Source: an uncultured Candidatus Saccharibacteria bacterium
Lineage (GTDB): Bacteria > Patescibacteriota > Saccharimonadia > Saccharimonadales > Saccharimonadaceae
Length of the DNA stretch: 64,000 bases
Reading direction: 5' to 3'
Assembly: GCA_947302355.1 (NCBI GenBank)
Contig: CAMYUU010000002.1
Span: 40,834-104,833 of the forward strand
Shown: positions 36,354-45,553 of the stretch, piece after piece
Layout of the letters: each line of letters opens with the position of its first letter
Numbering within the stretch: the stretch's first letter is position 1
Notes under the pieces: model-generated
What the model was told of the DNA's origin: nothing
The model's database searches: none
Seen by the model: the letters and a program-made list of their open reading frames with translations, nothing else
Program-made: the position numbers and the translations under genes

Positions 36354-36432
36354 GCAACCAAATAATACTATTCAAGACACACTCAAGGCCGTTCGCCCAA
36401 GCTTATGGTCCCGAATAGTATTATTTGGTTGC
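36354..36432 (+). repeat. Palindromic element copy E
   Basis: perfect 20-bp arms GCAACCAAATAATACTATTC / GAATAGTATTATTTGGTTGC around aagacacactcaaggccgttcgcccaagcttatggtccc. Confidence 0.92.
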
Positions 36433-36435
36433 TTG

Positions 36436-36515
36436 CATAACAAAAACTTGAGGCACGTTTCCAAGGTCGCTCGCCCAAGCTTATGGTCCCGAATAGTATT
36501 ATTTGTTTTTGGTAT
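36436..36515 (+). repeat. Palindromic element copy F, in tandem with E
   Basis: core ttgaggcacgtttccaaggtcgctcgcccaagcttatggtcccgaatagtattattt; left arm mostly lost. Confidence 0.85.
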
Positions 36516-36542
36516 GTTATAATTAAAGGAATTGGAGGTAGA

Positions 36543-37676
36543 ATGATAAAAGTAAATTGTAGCCCCGAAATTGATGAGCGTAGGACTGCGCATATTTTAA
36601 AAGAAATAGCTAAAGATAAAATGGGTGGGTGGCTTGGTTTGCCGCGCAAAATTGACATGGGGGAATTTGTCAGAATCAAGGAAGCCGCTAAGAAAATAAA
36701 CGAAGAGAGTGAGTATCTTGTATGCATTGGCATTGGGGGATCATATTTGGGGCATCGTGCAATTATTGAGGCTTTAAGACCGAAGTCTGAGACCAAAATA
36801 ATCTATGCTGGGAATTCTTTGTCACGACGTGAATTAGATTATGCGTTAAAGAGAGTGGGCGATCATGATTTTTCTATAAATGTGATTTCTAAATCTGGTA
36901 CAACGCTGGAGCCCGCAATTGCTTTTTCGGCTTTTAAAAAGAAATTGATTGAAAAATACGGAGAAGAGGAAGCAAATAGTAGAATTTATGCTACTACGGA
37001 TAAAAAAGAGGGAGCTTTGCACGATGAAGCGGTAGCAGTTGGATATACTAGATTTGTAGTGCCGGATAATATTGGTGGTAGATATTCGGTACTAACGGCA
37101 GTAGGACTTTTACCACTGTTGGTAGCTGGAGTGGATGTTGATAAGCTATTGGAAGGTGCCGCTGAGGCAGTAGAAACGGCGGTAGAACCGGCCACTAAAT
37201 ATGCATGGATGAGATATACTTTAGGCCAGAGGGGCTATGACACTGAGGTATTTGCGAGTTTTGAGCCGGCGACTTTGTATTTTAATGAATGGCTGAAGCA
37301 GCTATTTGGTGAGTCTGAGGGTAAGGGTGGACAAGGGATTTTCCCGGCTTCGGTAATATACTCTACTGATTTACATTCTCTGGGCCAATTCATGCAAGAT
37401 GGTCGGCGGAATCTGTTCGAGACGATTGTAGATTATCCTACTGATGAAATTAATGCTAGAGTAGTGCAAGCGGTGAGGATAGCGCATACGGATGGTGGTA
37501 TTCCGGTGCTTGATATTACGGTACCAACGTATGATGAAAAAGGTTTTGGTGAATTAATCTATTTCTTTGAACTTGCTTGTGCGTTGAGCGCTAAATTATT
37601 TGGCGTGAATCCTTTTGACCAGCCGGGGGTGGAAGCATATAAAAATGAATTAAGAAAATTGATGGCAAAGGAGTAG
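36543..37676 (+). CDS. pgi: Glucose-6-phosphate isomerase
   Basis: IGIGGSYLGHRA, NVISKSGTTLEPAIAF, VGGRYSV-like IGGRYSVLTAVGL; start at MIKVNCSPEID. Confidence 0.92.
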   Translation: MIKVNCSPEIDERRTAHILKEIAKDKMGGWLGLPRKIDMGEFVRIKEAAKKINEESEYLVCIGIGGSYLGHRAIIEALRPKSETKIIYAGNSLSRRELDYALKRVGDHDFSINVISKSGTTLEPAIAFSAFKKKLIEKYGEEEANSRIYATTDKKEGALHDEAVAVGYTRFVVPDNIGGRYSVLTAVGLLPLLVAGVDVDKLLEGAAEAVETAVEPATKYAWMRYTLGQRGYDTEVFASFEPATLYFNEWLKQLFGESEGKGGQGIFPASVIYSTDLHSLGQFMQDGRRNLFETIVDYPTDEINARVVQAVRIAHTDGGIPVLDITVPTYDEKGFGELIYFFELACALSAKLFGVNPFDQPGVEAYKNELRKLMAKE

Positions 37677-37677
37677 T

Positions 37678-38616
37678 ATGAAAAAACGGGTGGTATTAGC
37701 ATTGGGTGGTAACGCTTTGCAAAAGAAAGGTGAAACTACGGCTGAAGCACAGAAGCAGGTAGCGAAACAAGTAGGCGAGATGATAGCGGAGCTAGCTAGT
37801 GATTACGAAATTGTAGTGGCGCATGGCAATGGTCCGCAAGTGGGGAACATCCTGATTCATGAGGAAGCGGCTAGTACAAAAGAAGCTCCGGCAATGCCGC
37901 TAGAGACGGCAGTAGCAATGAGTCAGGGGCAGATTGGCTATTGGCTAACTCAAGCTATTAACAATGCTTTTGCGAAGAAGGGCAAGAGAAAGAAAGTGGC
38001 CACCGTGGTCTCGCAGGTGGTAGTAGATAAAAATGATTCGGCTTTTAAGAATCCGACAAAACCAATAGGGCAGTTTTATAGTGAAAAGGAAGCTAAGACG
38101 CTAGCCAAGAAAAATGGCTGGACCGTAAAGGAAGACGCGGGGCGTGGTTGGCGTAGAGTGGTGCCATCGCCAAAGCCGGTGGATATTGTAGAAAAGAAAG
38201 CAATTTCTGAACTAATGCATGATGGCGTAATTGTGATTGCGGCAGGCGGAGGTGGGATTCCAGTGTATCGCACTAAGGTGTTAAAAAGACTAAAGGGTGT
38301 GGATGCAGTGATTGATAAAGATTATGCAGCAGAAAAATTGGCAGAGTTAGTGAAGGCGGATGTCTTTGTATCTGTGACTGCGGTACCAAATGTATATTTG
38401 AATTATGGTACGTCAGAGCAGAGTGCGATTTCTAAAATAACAGCAAAAGAAATGGATGGATTAAAAAAATTTGGATACTTTAAAGCTGGGTCAATGTTGC
38501 CGAAGGTAGAGGCGGTAGTGGCGTTTGCAAAAAAAGGTGGGACGGGAATTATCACCGATATTAAGAATCTGAAGAATGCTTTGGTTGGTAAGGCCGGGAC
38601 AATAGTACGTAAATAA
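37678..38616 (+). CDS. arcC: Carbamate kinase
   Basis: LALGGNALQ, AHGNGPQVGNI, GQGRGWRRVVPSPKP-type motif, IAAGGGGIPV, DKDYAAEKLAE. Confidence 0.95.
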   Translation: MKKRVVLALGGNALQKKGETTAEAQKQVAKQVGEMIAELASDYEIVVAHGNGPQVGNILIHEEAASTKEAPAMPLETAVAMSQGQIGYWLTQAINNAFAKKGKRKKVATVVSQVVVDKNDSAFKNPTKPIGQFYSEKEAKTLAKKNGWTVKEDAGRGWRRVVPSPKPVDIVEKKAISELMHDGVIVIAAGGGGIPVYRTKVLKRLKGVDAVIDKDYAAEKLAELVKADVFVSVTAVPNVYLNYGTSEQSAISKITAKEMDGLKKFGYFKAGSMLPKVEAVVAFAKKGGTGIITDIKNLKNALVGKAGTIVRK

Positions 38617-38671
38617 GCTTGTGCTTAAAATAAAAATGATATATAATCTGTAGCTAGAAAGGGTAGCACAT

Positions 38672-39673
38672 ATGGATTTTACGGGTAGGGATTTTTTAAA
38701 AATCTTGGATTTTAGCGAAGATGAGCTTCGTTATATGTTGGCGACCGCCAAAAAATTCAAACAATTAAAGAAAGAAGGGCGAAATCATAAGTATTTCCCC
38801 GATAAAAATATCGTTATAGTTTTTGAAAAGACTTCAACTCGAACGAGGTGCTCGTTTGAGGTTGCTGGCTATGATCTTGGAATGGGTGTGACTTATCTTG
38901 ACCCAACGGGCTCACAAATGGGCCATAAAGAATCAATTGCGGATACGGCTAGAGTTTTGTCGCGTTTCTATGACGGGATCGAATACCGTGGATTTGATCA
39001 GAAGATAGTTGAAGATTTAGCTAAGTATGCAGATGTGCCGGTATGGAATGGATTAACTGATCAGTGCCACCCAACGCAAGTCTTGGCAGATTTCATGACA
39101 CTAGAGGAGCATTTTGGCAGCCTCAAAGGATTGACGCTAGCCTTTGTGGGGGATGCTAGGAATAACGTAGCAAATTCTCTGATGGCGATGAGCGCTAAAA
39201 TGGGCGTAAATTACATTGCTTGTGGTCCTAAAGAACTAAGGCCATCAGATGAGGTGATTGCCCAGTGTCTACCAATTGCTGAGAAAAACGGCTGCACAAT
39301 TACAGTGACGGATGATTTGAAAGAATTAGATGGTAAAGTAGATGCAATCTATGCAGATGTTTGGCTATCTATGGGTGAAGACAAAGAGAAATGGGGTCAG
39401 AGAATTGAGCTGTTAAGGCCTTATCAAGTGGATATGAATTTGATGCGTCGAATGAAGCCGACTACGGTATTTTTGCATGCATTGCCGTCATTCCATGATT
39501 TAAATACTTCGGTGGCGAGAGATGTATATGAGAAATTTGGTTTGAATGAAATGGAAGTCACGAATGAGGTGTTTGAATCGGAGCACTCAATTGTATTTGA
39601 TGAAGCCGAAAATAGAATGCATACTATTAAGGCTGTAATGTTCTTAACGCTATATAAAAGGGAGGAAAAATAA
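38672..39673 (+). CDS. argF: Ornithine carbamoyltransferase
   Basis: EKTSTRTRCSFEVA, YDGIEYRG, NGLTDQCHPTQVLADF, HALPSFHD. Confidence 0.95.
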   Translation: MDFTGRDFLKILDFSEDELRYMLATAKKFKQLKKEGRNHKYFPDKNIVIVFEKTSTRTRCSFEVAGYDLGMGVTYLDPTGSQMGHKESIADTARVLSRFYDGIEYRGFDQKIVEDLAKYADVPVWNGLTDQCHPTQVLADFMTLEEHFGSLKGLTLAFVGDARNNVANSLMAMSAKMGVNYIACGPKELRPSDEVIAQCLPIAEKNGCTITVTDDLKELDGKVDAIYADVWLSMGEDKEKWGQRIELLRPYQVDMNLMRRMKPTTVFLHALPSFHDLNTSVARDVYEKFGLNEMEVTNEVFESEHSIVFDEAENRMHTIKAVMFLTLYKREEK

Positions 39674-40902
39674 TGCGAAGTTCAATATGCAATTTTAGCG
39701 AGATAAAGCCTTTAAAGAAGGTCTTGATGCATCGGCCGGGTGATGAGTTTTTGAATTTGACGCCGAATACTCTAGAGAGATTGCTTTTTGATGATATTCC
39801 ATATCTAAAGATTGCCCAAGAAGAACACGACGCATATGCTAATGCCCTGAGAGCTGAAGGAGTGGAGGTAATCTACTTGGTTGATTTAGTGGCGGAAGCT
39901 TTGGAGAATGGTGGCAGAACAGTAAGGAAGAAATTCTTGGAGCAGTTTATTGCGGAAGCTGGTGTGACTTCACCGAAAGTGACTAAGCATTGTTTTGATT
40001 ATTTAAACTCTATTAAAGATACTCGTGACATGGTGAAAAAGTGTATTGCGGGTATTGATATTTCTGAACTCAAGAAGCTTGGTAAGGTTTCTGGATTCTA
40101 TGCGACTCGTGATACTGGTAGAATGATTATTGATCCCATTCCTAATGTTCTTTTCCAACGCGATCCGATGGCTACGGTGGGTCATGGTGCAACTTTGCAT
40201 CGAATGTGGTCAGTGACTAGGACAAGAGAGTCTATCTTTGCAGAGTATGTTTATAAGTATCATCCGTTTTATGATGATATTAAGATTTATTATGATCGTA
40301 CGGAGCCTTATTGTATTGAGGGTGGTGATATTCAGGTATTGTCAGATGAAGTAGTAGCGATTGGTATTTCGCAGAGGACCGAACCAGATGCAATCGCTAA
40401 CTTCGCGAAGAATTTGTTTAAGGATAAATCGAATAAATTCAAATACGTATTAGCAATTGATATTCCAGATGAGCGTTCTTTCATGCATCTAGATACGGTA
40501 ATGACGCAGGTAGATGTAGACAAGTTTGCGGTACAGGACGCAATTATGGATATCTCGACAATCTATGAAATTACGCCTGGACGGGGTGGTGAGATTGAAA
40601 TAATGGAAATCCATCAGGGGCTTCAGAAGGTGTTAGAAAAGTATTTGCATCTAAATAAGGTTGAACTTATCAAATGTGGTAACGGTAAAAGAATTGATGC
40701 AGAAAGAGAGCAATGGAGCGATGGCGTCAATCTTCTGTGTATTCGCCCTGGAGTAGTAGTTGCTTATGATAGGAATTTTGTAACCAACCAAGCTTTGAAG
40801 AAACATGGTATTCGGGTAATAGAGATACCTAGTTCGGAGCTTTCGCGTGGGCGCGGCGGTTCGCATTGTATGACTATGGCGATTGCCAGAGAGGAGGATT
40901 AG
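39673..40902 (+). CDS. arcA: Arginine deiminase
   Basis: LHRPGDEFLNLTP, PNVLFQRDPMATVG, EGGDIQVLS, ELSRGRGGSHCMTMAIAREE. Confidence 0.97.
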   Translation: MRSSICNFSEIKPLKKVLMHRPGDEFLNLTPNTLERLLFDDIPYLKIAQEEHDAYANALRAEGVEVIYLVDLVAEALENGGRTVRKKFLEQFIAEAGVTSPKVTKHCFDYLNSIKDTRDMVKKCIAGIDISELKKLGKVSGFYATRDTGRMIIDPIPNVLFQRDPMATVGHGATLHRMWSVTRTRESIFAEYVYKYHPFYDDIKIYYDRTEPYCIEGGDIQVLSDEVVAIGISQRTEPDAIANFAKNLFKDKSNKFKYVLAIDIPDERSFMHLDTVMTQVDVDKFAVQDAIMDISTIYEITPGRGGEIEIMEIHQGLQKVLEKYLHLNKVELIKCGNGKRIDAEREQWSDGVNLLCIRPGVVVAYDRNFVTNQALKKHGIRVIEIPSSELSRGRGGSHCMTMAIAREED

Positions 40903-40955
40903 CGGGAGGTAAGTTTTATTGTTTGAGAGACAAATGAAAATAAAAGGAGAAAAAC

Positions 40956-41099
40956 ATGAAAATAAATATAAGTGAAGTAAAGCGCATTGGCGTGAGAGAA
41001 GTCAAAACAATTAGTTTTAAGGCGGTAAGAACCATTAACCTGCCGGAAGTGAAATGGGTTGGATTGACTGAAAATAGTATTAAAGTTAAAAGGATATAA
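40956..41099 (+). CDS. 47-aa small protein between arcA and arcD
   Basis: MKINISEVKRIGVREVKTISFKAVRTINLPEVKWVGLTENSIKVKRI*, SD aaaggag upstream, ends 1 nt before the arcD ATG. Confidence 0.6.
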   Translation: MKINISEVKRIGVREVKTISFKAVRTINLPEVKWVGLTENSIKVKRI

Positions 41100-41100
41100 A

Positions 41101-42858
41101 ATGTTTAAGAAAAAAAATCGTAGTAAGAGACGCAGTCGAGCGATGCTCTCGGCGTACTCGATTATCATGGTTTTAATCATCTTGCTAGGACTTTTGTCAC
41201 ATGTTTTGCCAAAGGCGAAGTATGTTATGGCTCCTCTTGAAGAAGAAGCGAGCGTAGAGGTTGGTCCAGGCGAATGGGAAGGTGAAACACCGTCTGGTGG
41301 CTCAGACGAACTTAACAGTGAAGAATCCGAAGGGATTCAAGAAGAGTTGGCGTTGCCGGAAGATGAGTCATTGGATCCTGAAGTGGGTGACGAGGCAACG
41401 AATGAAGAGTCAGTAGACGGCCAAGAGGCTACCGAAGGAACAGGCGCTGAGGATGGGATAGTAGGTAGCGATATCGAAGAAACTTATGATACCCTTGAAG
41501 CTTGTGAGGAAATCTATGGTGAAGATGGCTGCGTCATAAAAGAAGGTTCGGGTGTGGTCGGAGCAGAACTTTATCAAATTTTGATGGCTCCGATTCTTGG
41601 GTTTGCTGATGCAATTGATGTTTGTATCTTCATCATGATGCTAGGTGGTTTGTTGGCAGTCGTATCTAAGACTAAGGCTCTTGAGACTGGCATTAAATTA
41701 TTGGTACAAAAGCTACATGGTAAAGAGTATTTATTAATTGTACTTTTGATGTTCATCTTTTCGATTTTGGGTACTACTTATTGCTTCATTGAAGAAAGCG
41801 TTGGTATTTACTTCCTAATTGCGGCTAAAATGGTTGCAGCAGGACTTGATCCATTAGTCGGTGTAGCAACTATTTTGCTAGGTGCAGGCTCTGGCGTGCT
41901 TGGCTCAACGATTAACCCGTTTGCGACTGGTGTGGCACTGTCGGCAATGAAAGATGCTGGAATTGAGTTTGAACAAGGTACGGTGATTTTGATTGCCGTT
42001 GTGCTTTGGCTCACTACTTTAGCAATTTCGGCATTCTTTGTAATTAGATACGCAAAGAAGGTACAGCGCGATAAGGGCTCGACTTTCTTGTCTCTTCGCG
42101 AAAAGGCGGCGGCCGAGAAAGCGTATGGTAAGTTTTTAAAGGCGCAGGGTGATGGAATTAAACTATCTGGTAGACAAACTGCCACGTTGATTGTATTTTC
42201 TATTACTTTCCTCGTAATGATTGTTGGGTTTATCCCGTGGGGCGAGTTTGGAATCACATTCTTTGATTCGTGGACAGGATGGCTGACTGGTGCATCGCTA
42301 GGCAATTGGTGGTTCTATGAAGCTGCGCTTTGGTTCCTCATCTGCGCAATCATCATTGCAATTATTAACCGTCAAGGCGAGCATGGCTTCGTGGATGCCT
42401 TCGTGGATGGCGCAGACGATATGATTGGTGTAATCCTAGTGATAGCAGTGGCACGTGGTGCATCGGTATTGATGGCCGAGACAAGCATTGATAACTTTAT
42501 CATTGTGAATGCAGCTGCCGGGTTGGCATCTTTGCCAGAGATGGTATTTGTGCCTTTGAACTACTTGCTTCACGTCGTGTTGTCGGTGCTGGTACCTTCT
42601 TCATCGGGCCTCGCAACGCTTTCCACTCCAATTATTGCGCCAGTGGCATCGACTCTTGGGTATAGCACTAATGTGGCGGCAATGACGATTGTTGCGGCAA
42701 ACGGTCTAGTCAATTTGATTACCCCGACTTGTGGTGCAATTATGGGTGGTCTTGCTCTAGCTAAGGTCGATTATTCGACTTGGTTTAAGTGGGGTTTGAG
42801 AGTGGTAGCTTGTATTGCAATTGCTAATATTGTAGTATTATGCTTATTCTCACTATAG
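41101..42858 (+). CDS. arcD: YfcC/ArcD-type basic amino acid (arginine/ornithine) transporter with acidic insertion
   Basis: Polytopic; GGLLAVVSKTKALETGI, PSSSGLATLSTPIIAPVA, NLITPTCGAIMGGLALAKVDYSTWFKW; in arginine deiminase locus. Confidence 0.85.
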   Translation: MFKKKNRSKRRSRAMLSAYSIIMVLIILLGLLSHVLPKAKYVMAPLEEEASVEVGPGEWEGETPSGGSDELNSEESEGIQEELALPEDESLDPEVGDEATNEESVDGQEATEGTGAEDGIVGSDIEETYDTLEACEEIYGEDGCVIKEGSGVVGAELYQILMAPILGFADAIDVCIFIMMLGGLLAVVSKTKALETGIKLLVQKLHGKEYLLIVLLMFIFSILGTTYCFIEESVGIYFLIAAKMVAAGLDPLVGVATILLGAGSGVLGSTINPFATGVALSAMKDAGIEFEQGTVILIAVVLWLTTLAISAFFVIRYAKKVQRDKGSTFLSLREKAAAEKAYGKFLKAQGDGIKLSGRQTATLIVFSITFLVMIVGFIPWGEFGITFFDSWTGWLTGASLGNWWFYEAALWFLICAIIIAIINRQGEHGFVDAFVDGADDMIGVILVIAVARGASVLMAETSIDNFIIVNAAAGLASLPEMVFVPLNYLLHVVLSVLVPSSSGLATLSTPIIAPVASTLGYSTNVAAMTIVAANGLVNLITPTCGAIMGGLALAKVDYSTWFKWGLRVVACIAIANIVVLCLFSL

Positions 42859-42978
42859 GACAATAAAAATACCACTCGGGATACGCGTCCGGCCGGCCCA
42901 TTGCCATGGGACGGCCGGTGCTAATTCTCGCCTTGCCAGGCTGTGAAATGCTCCGTGATGGTGTTTTTTTATTGTCCT
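42857..42978. repeat. Inverted-repeat element I between arcD and gpmI (divergent core)
   Basis: arms AGGACAATAAAAATACCACTC / TGATGGTGTTTTTTTATTGTCCT. Confidence 0.75.
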
Positions 42979-42995
42979 TATGTTATAATATACAT

Positions 42996-44612
42996 ATGAA
43001 TAAGCTACAGTATGATGGGCCGGTAGTTTTGGCGATTCTTGATGGTGTAGGTTTGGCGCCGGATAGGGAGGGGAATGCGGTGGCGAGGGCTAGAATGCCA
43101 TTTATGTGGAATGCGGTTAAAAACTATTTGCATGTGGCGCTTGAGGCTTCTGGTGAAGATGTTGGATTATTGCCTGGGCAAATGGGTAATTCTGAAGTAG
43201 GACATAATGCTATGGGTGCAGGGTGCGTTTACAAACATGGAATTGCAAGGATAGAAGAAGCATTTGATTCTGGCGCGATTTATGAATCGGAGGCCTGGAA
43301 GGGCGCAATAACTAGAATATTAAGCGAGGGGCGTAGTGGTAATGAGGGTATAAATCAGCGCACTTTGCATTTTGCTGGTATTCTTTCCGATGGTGGAGTG
43401 CATAGTCATATTTCCCATTTAAAACAGATGGTAAAACGGGCCTATGATGAAGGCGTGCGACGAATGAGAATACATGCGATTTTTGATGGTCGCGATGTGC
43501 CGCCACAGTCGGAACCGAAGTTCATTCGTGAGCTTGAAGATTTTGCTCGGCAGTTTAAGGATGCCGATATTAAGATTGCTTCTGGCGGTGGCAGGATGAC
43601 TACGGTGGCGGATCGTTACGAAAACGATTGGGAGGTCGTGAAAAGAGGTTTTGACATGATGGTCAATGCTAAGGCGGACTATTATTTCTATTCGGCTGAA
43701 AAGGGGATAATGAGTTTGCGAGATGGTGATCCGGGTATACAGGATCAATATTTGCCGGCTTTTGTGGTGGTAGATAAGGATCAGAAACCGGTAGGTAAAA
43801 TTGAAAAAGGTGACGCTCTGATTTATTTTGATTTTCGTGCGGATCGGGCAATTGAGATAGCCCAAGCCTTCACTTACTTCGATTTTCCGTATTTCGATCG
43901 TGGAGACTATTCGCCGGTCGATGTCTATTTTGTGGGTATGACGGAATATAATTCGGACACGCATGTACCGGAACATAGATTAGTGGAGCCAGTGAAGATT
44001 GATGAAACTTTAAATCAATTCTTGGGATTGCATAATATTCCACAGTTAGCGGTGTCTGAGACTGTTAAGTTCGGACATGTAACTTACTATTTTGACGGAA
44101 ATAGTTATGATAAGGTTCCGGGCGAAGATTTCAAGCAGATAGAATCATATACTGAGCCGTTTGAGACTCGCCCATGGATGAAGTCGGCGGAGATTACGGA
44201 TGAAGTAGTAAAGGCGATGCCGAATTATAGATTTGTGAGAGTGAATTATCCTGGCGGTGATATGGTTGGGCATACGGCCGATTTCGATGCGACGGTAATT
44301 GCGCTTGAGGCAATTGATTTGTCATTAAAGAGGATTGCCGAACGCGTAGACGAACTGGGTGGATGTCTGATAATTGTGGCAGATCATGGTAATGCTGAAG
44401 AGCTTTTGGATGAGCATGGGGCTCCGAAGACAGCACATACTACTAATCTTGTACCTTGCATCTTTTACGATAATACCCCTAATAGAGATAGATATCAGTT
44501 GGCGGAAGTGCAGGGTCCTGGATTAAAGAATCTGACTGCTACGCTTGCCTTGCTATTGGGGCACGATGATTATCCAGAGTCTTGGTGTGAGCCGTTAATA
44601 TCCGTGATATAA
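42996..44612 (+). CDS. gpmI: 2,3-bisphosphoglycerate-independent phosphoglycerate mutase
   Basis: LAILDGVGLAPDREGNAVARA, GQMGNSEVGHNAMGAG, FDGRDVPPQS, NYPGGDMVGHT, ADHGNAEE. Confidence 0.95.
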   Translation: MNKLQYDGPVVLAILDGVGLAPDREGNAVARARMPFMWNAVKNYLHVALEASGEDVGLLPGQMGNSEVGHNAMGAGCVYKHGIARIEEAFDSGAIYESEAWKGAITRILSEGRSGNEGINQRTLHFAGILSDGGVHSHISHLKQMVKRAYDEGVRRMRIHAIFDGRDVPPQSEPKFIRELEDFARQFKDADIKIASGGGRMTTVADRYENDWEVVKRGFDMMVNAKADYYFYSAEKGIMSLRDGDPGIQDQYLPAFVVVDKDQKPVGKIEKGDALIYFDFRADRAIEIAQAFTYFDFPYFDRGDYSPVDVYFVGMTEYNSDTHVPEHRLVEPVKIDETLNQFLGLHNIPQLAVSETVKFGHVTYYFDGNSYDKVPGEDFKQIESYTEPFETRPWMKSAEITDEVVKAMPNYRFVRVNYPGGDMVGHTADFDATVIALEAIDLSLKRIAERVDELGGCLIIVADHGNAEELLDEHGAPKTAHTTNLVPCIFYDNTPNRDRYQLAEVQGPGLKNLTATLALLLGHDDYPESWCEPLISVI

Positions 44613-44622
44613 TCGGTTTATT

Positions 44623-45459
44623 ATGATTACGAAAGCTATTATACCGGTCGCTGGATGGGGTACTAGGCGACTGCCAATTACTAAAATTATTGAGAAATCA
44701 ATGCTCCCAGTGGGTAATCGTCCGCTTGTGGATTATTCAGTGCAGGAATTAATTGCGGCAGGAGTTAAAGATATCTATATGGTGATATCTAATGTTGAGC
44801 CTTGCCAGGTGCGCGAGTTTTATCGCGATAATTTGGCTCTTAATCAATATTTGATGGATCGTGGAAAAGAAGACAGCTTAAAATTGGCTAAGACTTTGCC
44901 GGATGATGTTAAAATCCATTACACCGTACAAGATCCAGCTGGCAAATATGGGACTGCTGTGCCGATAGCAATGGTGGTGAAGCAGTATAAAATTAATGAG
45001 CCAGTGTTGGTATTTATGGGTGATGATTTTATTTGGAATCCTGGCGGTGAATCTGCAGCGGAGTCTTTAATAAAAATAGTCGGCGAAGGTGAGTCGGCAA
45101 TATTAGGGGTTGAGATTCCGAGGGAAAATGTAGACAAATATGGTGTGCTTTCGGCTGAAGATGGAAAACTAGTTGGAGTAGTAGAGAAACCTGAGCCTGA
45201 GGAAGCGCCATCCAATTTGATTAATGTATCAAAATACATTATGAATCCAGATTTATTGAAGAGAATTGTGAAATATGTGGACGAGAACAGTTTTGGGCCG
45301 GGGGAGCAGGAATATATGGTGACGGACCCGATTGATGAGTATATAAAAGAAGGTGGAATTATGCGAGTGGCGCCGACGGATGGGGAATTCTTGGATGGCG
45401 GCTCGATAGAAGGTTGGTTGCATGCTAATAATGTGGTATGCAATAGTGAAATAGCATAA
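44623..45459 (+). CDS. galU: UTP-glucose-1-phosphate uridylyltransferase
   Basis: AIIPVAGWGTRRLPITKIIEKSMLPVGNRPLVDYSVQE, GDDFIWN, GVVEKP. Confidence 0.92.
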   Translation: MITKAIIPVAGWGTRRLPITKIIEKSMLPVGNRPLVDYSVQELIAAGVKDIYMVISNVEPCQVREFYRDNLALNQYLMDRGKEDSLKLAKTLPDDVKIHYTVQDPAGKYGTAVPIAMVVKQYKINEPVLVFMGDDFIWNPGGESAAESLIKIVGEGESAILGVEIPRENVDKYGVLSAEDGKLVGVVEKPEPEEAPSNLINVSKYIMNPDLLKRIVKYVDENSFGPGEQEYMVTDPIDEYIKEGGIMRVAPTDGEFLDGGSIEGWLHANNVVCNSEIA

Positions 45460-45553
45460 AAGAATTAAAAGCGTGTCCTTCGGACACGCTCCGGGCCGCT
45501 CAGGCCAAGTCTTTATGGTCCTTAGAACAGCTTTAATTCTTTTATGCTATTTC
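45448..45553 (+). repeat. Palindromic element copy B
   Basis: arms GAAATAGCATAAAAGAATTAAAAGC / GCTTTAATTCTTTTATGCTATTTC around gtgtccttcggacacgctccgggccgctcaggccaagtctttatggtcc. Confidence 0.93.

Noticed and set aside
36372-36593. Minus ORF containing two DHKLGR(A/T) repeats
   Set aside because: Not a gene: antisense of tandem elements E/F. It is useful only because it shows the same peptide as the murB insert.
42906-42995. N-terminal extension of gpmI in the ORF track
   Set aside because: Lies in element I and the promoter; real start at 42996.
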